From an uncultured Erysipelotrichaceae bacterium (GTDB taxonomy: Bacteria > Bacillota_I > Bacilli_A > Erysipelotrichales > Erysipelotrichaceae): a stretch of DNA of 17,752 nucleotides. Within the stretch, counting starts at the first letter, position 1. Every line of letters starts with the position of its first letter. The notes beneath the pieces were generated by a model, which was given only the letters and a program-made list of their open reading frames with translations, ran no database searches and was not told the DNA's origin. Made by a program: the position numbers and the translations under genes. Below are positions 1 through 7,047 of this stretch, in pieces. The stretch is taken from assembly GCA_944326175.1 (NCBI GenBank), contig CALVCY010000124.1, forward strand, positions 1 to 17,752, written 5' to 3'.

Positions 1-107
1 CGTTCATAGTTCCAGTTGGCCTGCATGAACCAGGCGCCCCAGAAGAACTCACGTACCTTTTTCTTCAAAGGGAGATTCTTCTGATTTTGTAAACCTTGTT
101 TTGACAT
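1..107 (-). CDS. PTS mannose/fructose/sorbose-family EIID component (3' end outside window)
   Basis: This is the N-terminal part of the EIID membrane subunit of a mannose-class PTS permease, which with EIIC forms the sugar channel. Only about 35 codons are present; the rest lies beyond the left edge. After a basic start the residues FFWGAWFMQANWNYER match the aromatic N-terminal signature of EIID proteins (FxRSxxxQxSWNYER type). The ATG at 105-107 is preceded by a strong purine-rich ribosome binding site (AAGGGGGA) lying in the 14-base gap after the EIIC stop. Being last in the order EIIA-EIIB-EIIC-EIID fits the usual operon. Identity rests on this short stretch plus context, which together are convincing. 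Confidence 0.88.
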   Translation of the reverse strand, partial: MSKQGLQNQKNLPLKKKVREFFWGAWFMQANWNYE

Positions 108-121
108 AACGTCCCCCTTCC

Positions 122-928
122 TTAATTGTCGAGATCTTCCAGCTCGTCATAGTCTGGATCGATCTTGGATTCCACAGCTTTGGTGGTACCGGTCGGCTTA
201 TCCTGGTAACGCAATTGATATAACAGGAATGCACAGACGATGGAGATCACAGCCATTGCCGTCAAGCCCAATCCGCTGTAAGCGGAAATGACGAATCCGA
301 CAAAGAAGAAGATCACGTTGTTTTTATTGACCATAGTGCTTAACAATAAGGCGAAACCATAGAAGCTGATGATATTAGCACCCAAGGAAACCCCATTATT
401 GACCCATTCCGGAACCACTTCCGTAATGGCGTTGACCACATCTGCACCAAAGTAAACCGTTAAGAATACCGGGATGAAGTTAAACAGGGAATACAGGATC
501 GGACCATAAATGGAATGGACCACTTTCGCCATCTTGTAATTGCTTGCTTCCACGTAGTTATCACACATATGCGTGAATTGGATTCGAACGATGGATGAGA
601 TCATACCTAAAATGTTGGACAACACCGTCATTGGTACGGCAACCGTCAATGCCATTTCAATGTTGGTCCCGGTCATGATGACCAAGGCACATCCCACGAT
701 GGAACCCATGTTCATATCGACGCCAGACGCACCGATACTCATCATGCCCAGGGTCACCATTTCCATCTGAGCACCGACCAATAAGCCGGTTTGGACATCA
801 CCCAGCAAAATACCTACCATGGTACAGGTGATTAATGGACGTTCAAAGTTCAATCTTCCCAAAATACGGGAGTCCAGTATGCAAAATACTGAGATCAAAC
901 CGACGCCGATGCATTGCAATAAGAACAT
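122..928 (-). CDS. PTS mannose/fructose/sorbose-family EIIC component
   Basis: This is an integral membrane subunit of a mannose-class phosphotransferase system, which with EIID moves the sugar across the membrane for phosphorylation by EIIB. The 268-residue product is the usual family length and consists almost wholly of hydrophobic segments. Near residues 30-60 it carries the EIIC signature of the ManY/SorA family (PLI-T--MVGILLGD--TGLLVGAQMEMV-LG), followed by a glycine-rich GASG-D-NMGSIVG stretch. The C-terminal tail is acidic and cytoplasmic (ending DELEDLDN). GGGAGGTAAAT-type Shine-Dalgarno bases precede the ATG, 13 bases downstream of the EIIB stop. The substrate cannot be read from the sequence; mannose, fructose, sorbose or an amino sugar are all possible. 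Confidence 0.95.
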   Translation of the reverse strand: MFLLQCIGVGLISVFCILDSRILGRLNFERPLITCTMVGILLGDVQTGLLVGAQMEMVTLGMMSIGASGVDMNMGSIVGCALVIMTGTNIEMALTVAVPMTVLSNILGMISSIVRIQFTHMCDNYVEASNYKMAKVVHSIYGPILYSLFNFIPVFLTVYFGADVVNAITEVVPEWVNNGVSLGANIISFYGFALLLSTMVNKNNVIFFFVGFVISAYSGLGLTAMAVISIVCAFLLYQLRYQDKPTGTTKAVESKIDPDYDELEDLDN

Positions 929-941
929 GATTTACCTCCCT

Positions 942-1406
942 TTATAACTTCAGTTCTTCGCGTTTGCTTGTCGGTAACTGCTGCATGAACAGTTCACAAC
1001 CACAATCCTGAACAGCTTTGAGATCCGCTTCCTCTTGTGGCGTCAAATACACCACTTCTGAGAATTGCTTGGATCCCTCTTTTTTCGCGATCCCGCCGAC
1101 ATTGAGCTCTTTAAAATTCGGATGCGCGGTGATGAAGCGGCTAGCGTCATGGGCACAACCGAAGATGATGAAGATGTTATCGGTCAATGATTCGATTTTC
1201 TCCACACGCTCCAATGCTTTGTCGACAGTAAACACGTTCAGTTTGGTTCCGGCTGGTTTGGCCATGTTCAATGCCATTTTCTGGAAATCATCATTGGCCG
1301 ATTTATCATCAATGACGATGATGCGGGTGATCCCCAGATGGTGGCTCCAGGTAAAGGCTACCTGTCCATGCACCAGTCGATGATCGATTCGTAATGCTTT
1401 TATCAT
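942..1406 (-). CDS. PTS mannose/fructose/sorbose-family EIIB component
   Basis: This is the cytoplasmic phosphocarrier that takes the phosphate from EIIA and gives it to the sugar entering through EIIC/EIID. The product is 154 residues, close to the roughly 160-residue norm. It begins with the family signature RIDHRLVHGQV, in which His13 is the expected phosphorylation site, and continues with the typical IIVIDDKSANDDFQKMALNMA segment. The start has a near-perfect ribosome binding site (AAAGGAGGTGAAACA then ATG). It sits 23 bases after the EIIA stop and 13 before the EIIC start. EIIA and EIIB are separate polypeptides here, unlike the fused ManX of Escherichia coli. Confidence 0.95.
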   Translation of the reverse strand: MIKALRIDHRLVHGQVAFTWSHHLGITRIIVIDDKSANDDFQKMALNMAKPAGTKLNVFTVDKALERVEKIESLTDNIFIIFGCAHDASRFITAHPNFKELNVGGIAKKEGSKQFSEVVYLTPQEEADLKAVQDCGCELFMQQLPTSKREELKL

Positions 1407-1429
1407 TGTTTCACCTCCTTTACTTTGCT

Positions 1430-1852
1430 TTACAGATCGTCTTCGCTATTGTTGGCCATGGTTGCAACCAAAGCGTTGCAATCCATGGGTTTGAAATCTT
1501 CACCATTGAGCTTTTTGGTGAAATCATCAAGATCTGGATTCGTGATGAAATAATCCATCAATACTCCCAGATTGGTATTCGTAAATAAATGAAATGGATA
1601 TTTGCCAAGTGCACTGATGAACCCATTATTGATGGACCCACCAAGTAGATCCGTGAAGACGACGACTTCCGTGGTCGAAAAATCGATCGTGTCCATCGTG
1701 GCCTCAATGGTGGCTTGTAAATCAAAATCCGGCGTGGTGTAACCACAGATCACCGTGGTGTCCTTCAATTCCCCAACGATGATGTGTAATGCACTGGATA
1801 AACCTTGTGCCAAAGTGCCATGGGTGGCAATGATGGTATGCCGTTTTTTCAT
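1430..1852 (-). CDS. PTS mannose/fructose-family EIIA component
   Basis: This cytoplasmic phosphocarrier receives phosphate from HPr and passes it to EIIB. The 140-residue product opens with the EIIA-Man fold signature IIATHGTLAQGL; His11 is the expected phospho-histidine. The later VVVFTDLLGGSINNG segment matches the family's DLxGGSPxN motif. The ATG overlaps the stop of the regulator gene by four bases (ATGA at 1849-1852), implying translational coupling, with a GGGGAG Shine-Dalgarno inside the regulator's last codons. Regulator first and permease genes after it resembles LevR-controlled fructose or mannose operons. The HPr kinase encoded at 8505-9464 would act on the HPr that feeds this system. 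Confidence 0.93.
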   Translation of the reverse strand: MKKRHTIIATHGTLAQGLSSALHIIVGELKDTTVICGYTTPDFDLQATIEATMDTIDFSTTEVVVFTDLLGGSINNGFISALGKYPFHLFTNTNLGVLMDYFITNPDLDDFTKKLNGEDFKPMDCNALVATMANNSEDDL

Positions 1853-4518
1853 AATGACTCCCCTTCCGTATTGGTTTCATTGGCAATGAAATGATAGATA
1901 TATGCCATTTCGTTATTCGGTATATCGATGTTGTAATGTTTACGAATCTGTGCAAAAGATTCGTTGACGGCATTGATAAATCGTGGATGGTCCTTAGCAA
2001 ACGTTTGAGCAATGGTTGGATCATCATCAATGGTGGTTTTGGTCACCAAGCGTTCGACCAAACAACAGATATGAACGTAGATCCCGACCAAGGTCTTACC
2101 GGTCAAATGGATCTTCAAATTGTTTTGCAGCACATCCATACCGACCGTGACATAATCCAATAATGTCTTTGGATTCAAAATAGTCAGATACTGCACCACA
2201 TTCTGCAATGTAAAATTTCGTCTTAAGGATACCGATAATGTTTTTAACTGGTTTTCATCCAGATATTTGTTCAACGTATCATTGATCAAACCTAGATTTT
2301 CGCTGGTGATGATATCTTCCAATGGAAGATAGGTGATCCCTTCGATGTTGGGATTAGCCGTACCAGTAATAAACAGCACGTTGTTCTTTTCAAAGATGTC
2401 CATTGCTTTCCCTTCGGTGAGCAATCTGGAAAAATCGGCTACTTCGTAATGCACTGGGATATCTTCCGGTAAAGAATCCGTAAATAGATCCATCATCCGT
2501 TTGGCCGTATTGATCCCGGATTCACTGGTGAAAATGATCGCATCCCGTGTGGCACATTGGATGAATTTGGTTTCAACCACACATTCCGCTTTGACGTTTT
2601 CTAAGATGGATTCGATCGGTTCACCATTTTGGATCCGATATCCCACGTTCAATACCATCCGAGTGGTCACATTATTGATGACCCCGATATTTTTATTGAT
2701 CAACGTGGTCAAACCATTGGCGATCTGTTCAAGTGAACCCATATCCACCATGATGATCACATCGGCAAAGCGATTGACGCGTTGGATCTTATCCAATAAG
2801 GCATCCTTGATTTGATCCACCGATATATCGATGGGCATATCGATGGATTCAAACACATAGGAACCCATCAATGTATTGACTGCTGATGCCATAGAAGAAG
2901 CAGTGGAATAACCATGACAGATGATCAAACCAAAGATCTTACGTTGAGATACTTCTGTGTTGTAACGGGATAAGATCAACACCATCACACACCAGATGAT
3001 GGTTGGCGTGCGCTGCTCCAAATTGCGTGCCATCATTTCATCGATCTCATTGACCACGATCGCTTCCGAGACCAATTGTCGATGCAAGTTAGTCGTCAAT
3101 TTGGACAAGCGCACTTCATTGGACCTCTCCCAGCGTTCCAAAGACAAAGAATAATTGGAACACAACGCGATCAAATAGGCGAAGGTGATCGTGAAATTCG
3201 ATGGGATATTGATCAAGCGACGCCTGACGACGATATCGATGATATTGCCCAACGCACTCTGCAATCCTGAGAGTTCATGGTGCTCACTGTTTTCCATCAA
3301 ACCATCCACAAGACGCGAATAAAAATCATTGAAGGACGTCATGGCTTCATTGATCCCGCCCTGTTCAAACGAAGTTAATAATTCCTCGAATTGCTCTAAA
3401 TAGGAATCGATCTGCTTGGTTGGAATATAAGAACCACAATCGATATAGGAAACATCGGCACTGGATAATGTCATTGCTGATAATTCCTGGTCGGGCATAT
3501 CGTATGGATGCAATGTCAGATTCGTATTATTCTTTTGATTCAAAGACGCCTTCGCACAAGTCAGCCGGATCGTTTTGGAAAGATCTTCCAGATTGTCGGC
3601 ATAATTGAATGTGGCCAACGCCCGTAAAACAACACTGGAAACCTGGATGGAACGATTCAATACCTTGGCTTCATTATTTAACAATGCAACGACGATCCCT
3701 TCCCTTTCCTCGTATGGTCTTTCTTTCCAATTGGGGATATAGATGGAAATGGGAATATTGCGTTGCAGTTGAACCGAAAGGAATTCATGGGGATGGGCAA
3801 CGGAAATAAAAATAAAGTGGATATTAGCTTTTTTGGATGACGTGTTGCGACTTTCTAAAAGCGAAGCCAACATGGATTGCGTGGTATCATCCACATGATC
3901 GAAATCATTGATGATCAATACCACTGGTTCATTGGCATTGTTGGTCAATACCCGTTCGATCGCTTCCACCTGTTTCGTACCAGAAAGGCGTTCGAATTCT
4001 AAAGTGATCACCTTGCTTTTCCCGGATAGCATCCCGCCACGCAACGCCGATTGTTTGCAAATCAATCGAGCCAATGTCATTTTGCCGACACCATTTTGAC
4101 CATAAAGCATCAATGGCAATCCATTGGGTGGATATTCAAAAACTTCCATGGCCGAGTGAATGGGGTTGGATAATGAGCCATCATGACCAACCAACGTTTT
4201 GAAATAATCCGCGACGTTACCATGGGCACTGATGTAATCCCGCAGATCATCCAACGATACAAAATCCGTGGCATCCAGTTGCATATGGAATTGATCTTGT
4301 AATGTGGCGACATCAAAGAAATATACCGGACGGGTCGCGATCTTCATCACAGCACCGTCTTTGATCAGTTCGTTGGCATACTGGCTGACGATGGATCGAG
4401 ATAACCCAAGCGCATCCGCCATCGCATTGGCCGTCAAAGCGGTCGCATTGGTAAAGGTAAATCCTTTGGTGTGTTCGATTAGATATTCATGAATGATTTG
4501 TTTCGTACTCTTTTTCAT
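1849..4518 (-). CDS. LevR/ManR-like PRD and PTS-domain transcriptional regulator with a degenerate AAA+ domain
   Basis: This is a multidomain regulator of the adjoining PTS operon. In order it shows an N-terminal winged helix (about residues 5-65), an AAA+ domain (about 100-270) with Walker A GQNGVGKM near 140-147, a first PRD (about 375-480), an EIIA-Man-like domain (about 525-640; IICHGY with the phospho-His near 535), a GatB-like EIIB region (about 645-740) and a second PRD (about 780-885, with VHICCLVERL and IYHFI). The length of 889 residues is close to LevR proteins. The AAA+ domain is abnormal: no GAFTGA loop is present and Walker B reads LIINDFD, lacking the catalytic Glu. The first PRD also lacks the usual helix histidine. 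I prefer ATG 4516-4518, with AGCAGG nine bases upstream, over an in-frame TTG at 4525-4527. The family assignment is secure; sigma-54 independence is inferred. Confidence 0.9.
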   Translation of the reverse strand: MKKSTKQIIHEYLIEHTKGFTFTNATALTANAMADALGLSRSIVSQYANELIKDGAVMKIATRPVYFFDVATLQDQFHMQLDATDFVSLDDLRDYISAHGNVADYFKTLVGHDGSLSNPIHSAMEVFEYPPNGLPLMLYGQNGVGKMTLARLICKQSALRGGMLSGKSKVITLEFERLSGTKQVEAIERVLTNNANEPVVLIINDFDHVDDTTQSMLASLLESRNTSSKKANIHFIFISVAHPHEFLSVQLQRNIPISIYIPNWKERPYEEREGIVVALLNNEAKVLNRSIQVSSVVLRALATFNYADNLEDLSKTIRLTCAKASLNQKNNTNLTLHPYDMPDQELSAMTLSSADVSYIDCGSYIPTKQIDSYLEQFEELLTSFEQGGINEAMTSFNDFYSRLVDGLMENSEHHELSGLQSALGNIIDIVVRRRLINIPSNFTITFAYLIALCSNYSLSLERWERSNEVRLSKLTTNLHRQLVSEAIVVNEIDEMMARNLEQRTPTIIWCVMVLILSRYNTEVSQRKIFGLIICHGYSTASSMASAVNTLMGSYVFESIDMPIDISVDQIKDALLDKIQRVNRFADVIIMVDMGSLEQIANGLTTLINKNIGVINNVTTRMVLNVGYRIQNGEPIESILENVKAECVVETKFIQCATRDAIIFTSESGINTAKRMMDLFTDSLPEDIPVHYEVADFSRLLTEGKAMDIFEKNNVLFITGTANPNIEGITYLPLEDIITSENLGLINDTLNKYLDENQLKTLSVSLRRNFTLQNVVQYLTILNPKTLLDYVTVGMDVLQNNLKIHLTGKTLVGIYVHICCLVERLVTKTTIDDDPTIAQTFAKDHPRFINAVNESFAQIRKHYNIDIPNNEMAYIYHFIANETNTEGESL

Positions 4519-4561
4519 GTCAATCAACCTGCTTTCAGTTTAAATATTGGAAAATAGTCAA

Positions 4562-4592
4562 AAGGAAGTGTCGAAAAATTCGACACTTCCTT
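4562..4592. repeat. 14-bp perfect inverted repeat in the regulator's leader (operator or attenuator hairpin)
   Basis: Two perfect 14-base arms (4562-4575 and 4579-4592) are separated by three bases and contain a GTGTCG/CGACAC pair. Read on the minus strand the hairpin is followed by CTTTTGACTATTTT, a poor U-tract. It could therefore be a weak terminator or attenuator after the GNAT gene, but the shared GACAC boxes just upstream make a protein-binding operator more likely. Confidence 0.75.
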
Positions 4593-4647
4593 AAGTTCAA
4601 TATCGATCATAGACACCATGTCGACACTATCTTTGTGTCACGACACA
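4566..4647. promoter_or_regulatory. Array of six GACAC/GTGTC boxes in the PTS-operon control region
   Basis: The pentamer GACAC or its complement occurs at 4568-4572, 4582-4586, 4612-4616, 4623-4627, 4635-4639 and 4642-4646. Two pairs face each other as inverted repeats: the 4562-4592 palindrome and TGTGTC-AC-GACACA at 4634-4647. Centres of the middle boxes are 11-12 bp apart, about one helical turn. Random expectation for a given pentamer on both strands of 80 bp is about 0.15. No TGGCAC-N5-TTGC sigma-54 element is seen between the two flanking genes. Confidence 0.65.
4606..4611 (-). promoter_or_regulatory. Candidate -10 box for the regulator-PTS operon
   Basis: On the minus strand TATGAT matches the sigma-A -10 consensus at five of six positions. 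No good -35 is present 16-18 bp upstream, where the GACAC boxes lie, as expected for a promoter needing an activator. The start point would be near 4599, placing the large palindrome in the first 40 bases of a roughly 80-base leader. Confidence 0.4.
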
Positions 4648-4718
4648 TTTGATCAATTCATAGAACTCTCTTTTTCTGATTATTCCGTGATTGTGGTGAA
4701 ATGGATGCGCCCAGGATC

Positions 4719-5177
4719 TTAAAAGATCCGATATTCGTAGAAATCGTGCTCTGCTTTGATAAAACCAGCACTTTCAAACATCCGTATGGACTGCATATTG
4801 AACGGATAGATCCGGGCGTAGACCTTCGTTCTGTTTTGTGTTTTTGCAAGTTGGATCAATGCGTGGATCACTCGTCGACCGATATGTCGGTTTTGATAAG
4901 GTTGAGTAATGACGATATTGATTTCCCCATTGTCCTGCAAACACACATCGCCACACAATCGATTGTTGTATTTGATATAGAACAAATCACCATGATGATC
5001 CAGATAGCGGTACATTCGTTTCAATCGATCCAAATCGTAGGGTTCCTCTCGATCATCCACTTGTTTGCATAGTGTTTTATCCTGATACCACAGCAATGTG
5101 GTCGCATAATTGGGATAATATGGGACTAACGTGATCTGTGGGTCGACGGTTATCTGACTTTTGGTTTTGATCGCCAT
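4719..5177 (-). CDS. GNAT-family N-acetyltransferase
   Basis: This is a predicted acetyl-CoA-dependent acetyltransferase of 152 residues. The acetyl-CoA-binding motif A is seen as QNRHIGRRVIHALIQLA (about residues 95-111), a variant of the R/Q-x-x-G-x-G/A loop. It is followed by the motif-B-like NMQSIRMFESAGF near residues 127-139, typical of RimI-like members. The central ITQPYQNRHIG layout also fits GNATs. The substrate is not predictable. The gene stands alone: a strong terminator lies upstream (5209-5240) and a 200-base control region downstream. A stop codon (TGA) sits one codon before the ATG, so the start is fixed. No Shine-Dalgarno is visible, and a TATGAT box ends six bases before the ATG. 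Confidence 0.88.
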   Translation of the reverse strand: MAIKTKSQITVDPQITLVPYYPNYATTLLWYQDKTLCKQVDDREEPYDLDRLKRMYRYLDHHGDLFYIKYNNRLCGDVCLQDNGEINIVITQPYQNRHIGRRVIHALIQLAKTQNRTKVYARIYPFNMQSIRMFESAGFIKAEHDFYEYRIF

Positions 5178-5183
5178 AGTTCA

Positions 5184-5189
5184 ATCATA
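5184..5189 (-). promoter_or_regulatory. Candidate -10 box for a leaderless GNAT transcript
   Basis: TATGAT on the minus strand ends six bases before the GNAT ATG (5175-5177), so a normal start point would fall on or beside the A of the ATG. There is no clear -35. No purine-rich ribosome binding site exists between the terminator and the ATG. Confidence 0.4.
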
Positions 5190-5208
5190 ATCAGATATCA
5201 AAAAAAGA

Positions 5209-5240
5209 AAAAGCATCTTCATCATCGTGAAAATGCTTTT
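5209..5240 (-). terminator. Rho-independent terminator after the yitT-like gene
   Basis: On the minus strand a 13-bp stem (one G-U pair) with a six-base loop is followed by TTTCTTTTTT. It begins ten bases after the YitT stop and closes the long unit that starts at 12560. Confidence 0.9.
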
Positions 5241-5249
5241 GGATATGGA

Positions 5250-6131
5250 TCAGACCACTAACCGCTTCTCGTAGCCGCCTTGAACCTCCATGGAATCATT
5301 GATGATGATAAACGAATTGGGATCCATGGCTTTGATTTTCTTTCGGATATTGTTGACTTCGTATTTACTGACCACGACCATCAATATTTCTTTATCGTTT
5401 TCAGTATAGGCACCTTTGCCGTTCCAATAGGTCACGCCACGATGGAAATCGTTGAGAATGGTGTGTTTGACTGCTTTGTTATCGGTAAAGATCATTAAGG
5501 AAACTTCGATATTCTGCAAGTACACCTTATCCATGGCCATGGAAAAGATCACGATAAAAAGGATCGATAACAATGCGGTTTCCACGCTCATGACCAATGC
5601 ACAGATGGTATAGACCAGTGCATTGAAAAATATATTCAACTGTCCGGGAGAAATGTTCCATTTCAAAGAAGTATAGACACCCAATACGTCGGTGCCCCCG
5701 GCACTACAATTGGCTTGTAAGACCAAGCCGGCGCCAAAACCGCCAACGACGGCACCGACCAATAAGGCGGCGATTTCATTACTCAGTAAGGAGGCAGACA
5801 TGTCCGGGACCATGGAAACACCGATGGTTTGGATCAGTACAGATAAGATGGTTCCGACCAAAAATTTTTTGGAGATGTACTTATAGGCCAGAAAATACAA
5901 GGGTAAGTTCATGGCAAAGTTGATATAACCCGCAAAATTGATGGTTGGTTCAAATCCAAAATGGTGGATCAGATCATTGAGCAGCTGACTCACACCCATG
6001 AACCCACTGTTGTATAAATGGTTGGGTGTCACGAAAAACTTGATGGAAAGAACATAGAGCATGCTACCGGCAAAGATAAGAAACAAATCTTTGGGTTTGA
6101 TGGATGTGATGGATAATAACAGTGATTTCAT
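5250..6131 (-). CDS. YitT family membrane protein (DUF161 + DUF2179)
   Basis: This is a membrane protein of unknown function found widely in Bacillota. About residues 10-210 form a polytopic membrane region with five or six hydrophobic helices and the family motif NCSAGGTDVLG. The soluble C-terminal part is a DUF2179 domain with RGVTYWNGKGAYT and ILMVVVSKYEV, probably a ligand-sensing module. I take ATG 6129-6131 as start (293 residues). An in-frame GTG at 6168-6170 would overlap the preceding gene by 29 bases and has no ribosome binding site. The chosen ATG has AAAGGA about 13 bases upstream, a rather long spacing, so the start is not certain. It is the last gene of its unit, with a terminator directly behind it. 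Confidence 0.88.
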   Translation of the reverse strand: MKSLLLSITSIKPKDLFLIFAGSMLYVLSIKFFVTPNHLYNSGFMGVSQLLNDLIHHFGFEPTINFAGYINFAMNLPLYFLAYKYISKKFLVGTILSVLIQTIGVSMVPDMSASLLSNEIAALLVGAVVGGFGAGLVLQANCSAGGTDVLGVYTSLKWNISPGQLNIFFNALVYTICALVMSVETALLSILFIVIFSMAMDKVYLQNIEVSLMIFTDNKAVKHTILNDFHRGVTYWNGKGAYTENDKEILMVVVSKYEVNNIRKKIKAMDPNSFIIINDSMEVQGGYEKRLVV

Positions 6132-6141
6132 GGCAATACCA

Positions 6142-7044
6142 TTATCCTTTATGATGACTTTCAAAAACACTCAGTGCTACAATGGCACCATCAGCACAAG
6201 CGGTGACCACCTGACGTAATGGTTTGACCACGATATCCCCGATGGCATAGACATGGGGAATATAGGTGGTCATTTTTTCATCCACTTTGATAAATCCGTT
6301 TTGATCTTGGATACCGTAAACTTTCAAAAATTGTAATGAACCTTCCGCTTGTTCATACGGGAATAATGCCGATACGGGTAAAGTGGTCGTACCATCGTTT
6401 GTTTCGATCTCAACAGATTCCACATGATCACTGCCGTTTACGGCAGTGATCTTTGCATGATCGATCAATGTCACATGATCGAGATGGTTCAAACCAGCCA
6501 ATACGGGATCTGTTGCATCCAATGGACTTACCATGGTGACATGATCGACGATATGAGCCAAATGGGTGGCTTCTTTGACCGCCAATGCATTGTCCCCATA
6601 GACAGCGACGGATTTTCCTTTGAAAAACATGGCATCACAGGTGGCACAGAAACTGACTCCATGTCCGATCAAGCGTGTTGCATTTTTGATAGTACTGCGT
6701 ACCGGCTTGCTACCGCAAGCTAAGATCAAATCATCCGCGATCACGGTGGTCGAACCATTGCTCAATCGGATCGAATCATTGATTTCGACTTCATCCATTG
6801 CTTCGTTGATCATGGTCACCCCCAGATCCTTGACCTGTTGGACCATCGTCGTAGCCAATACTGTTCCATCATGGTCATCGAATCCTGGATAATTGGCGAG
6901 ATCATGGATGATATTCAACTTTCCACCCCAGTGATCCTTTTCGATGATCACCACGCTAAGATTATAGCGAGCGCAATAGATCGCTGCGCTCAATCCGGCA
7001 GGCCCACCGCCTAAAATCGCCACATCACATTTGATTTCGACCAT
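6142..7044 (-). CDS. Thioredoxin-reductase-like FAD flavoprotein lacking NADPH-binding motifs
   Basis: This flavoprotein of the low-molecular-weight thioredoxin reductase family has 300 residues. It shows the FAD-binding GGGPAGL at residues 12-18, the redox-active CATC at 133-136, and a C-terminal AIGDI---LRQVVTACADGA motif that binds FAD. The part that normally binds NADPH is altered. Where typical enzymes have GGGDSA, this protein reads YGDNALA (149-155), and the HRR-x-x-x-R motif for the 2'-phosphate is replaced by SPLDATDP (173-180). It may use NADH or reduced ferredoxin, as described for the pyridine-nucleotide-independent clostridial FFTR group. The disulfide partner is probably thioredoxin. 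It lies three bases after lgt-HAD, echoing the hprK-lgt-trxB order common in Lactobacillales. Confidence 0.85.
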   Translation of the reverse strand: MVEIKCDVAILGGGPAGLSAAIYCARYNLSVVIIEKDHWGGKLNIIHDLANYPGFDDHDGTVLATTMVQQVKDLGVTMINEAMDEVEINDSIRLSNGSTTVIADDLILACGSKPVRSTIKNATRLIGHGVSFCATCDAMFFKGKSVAVYGDNALAVKEATHLAHIVDHVTMVSPLDATDPVLAGLNHLDHVTLIDHAKITAVNGSDHVESVEIETNDGTTTLPVSALFPYEQAEGSLQFLKVYGIQDQNGFIKVDEKMTTYIPHVYAIGDIVVKPLRQVVTACADGAIVALSVFESHHKG

Positions 7045-7047
7045 AAT

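Noticed and set aside
1018..1383. 121-codon plus-strand open frame opposite EIIB
   Set aside because: Shadow of the EIIB gene, whose phospho-His motif and ribosome binding site are clear.
4562..4592. Palindrome as a plain terminator of the GNAT gene
   Set aside because: The U-tract is poor and the same GACAC boxes recur outside the hairpin, favouring an operator; a terminator role is not excluded.
4701..5072. 123-codon plus-strand open frame opposite the GNAT gene
   Set aside because: It is antisense to a clear acetyltransferase, has no ribosome binding site and shows no family motif.
6132..6170. GTG start giving a longer YitT protein
   Set aside because: It overlaps the preceding gene by 29 bases and has no ribosome binding site, and family members begin near the later ATG.
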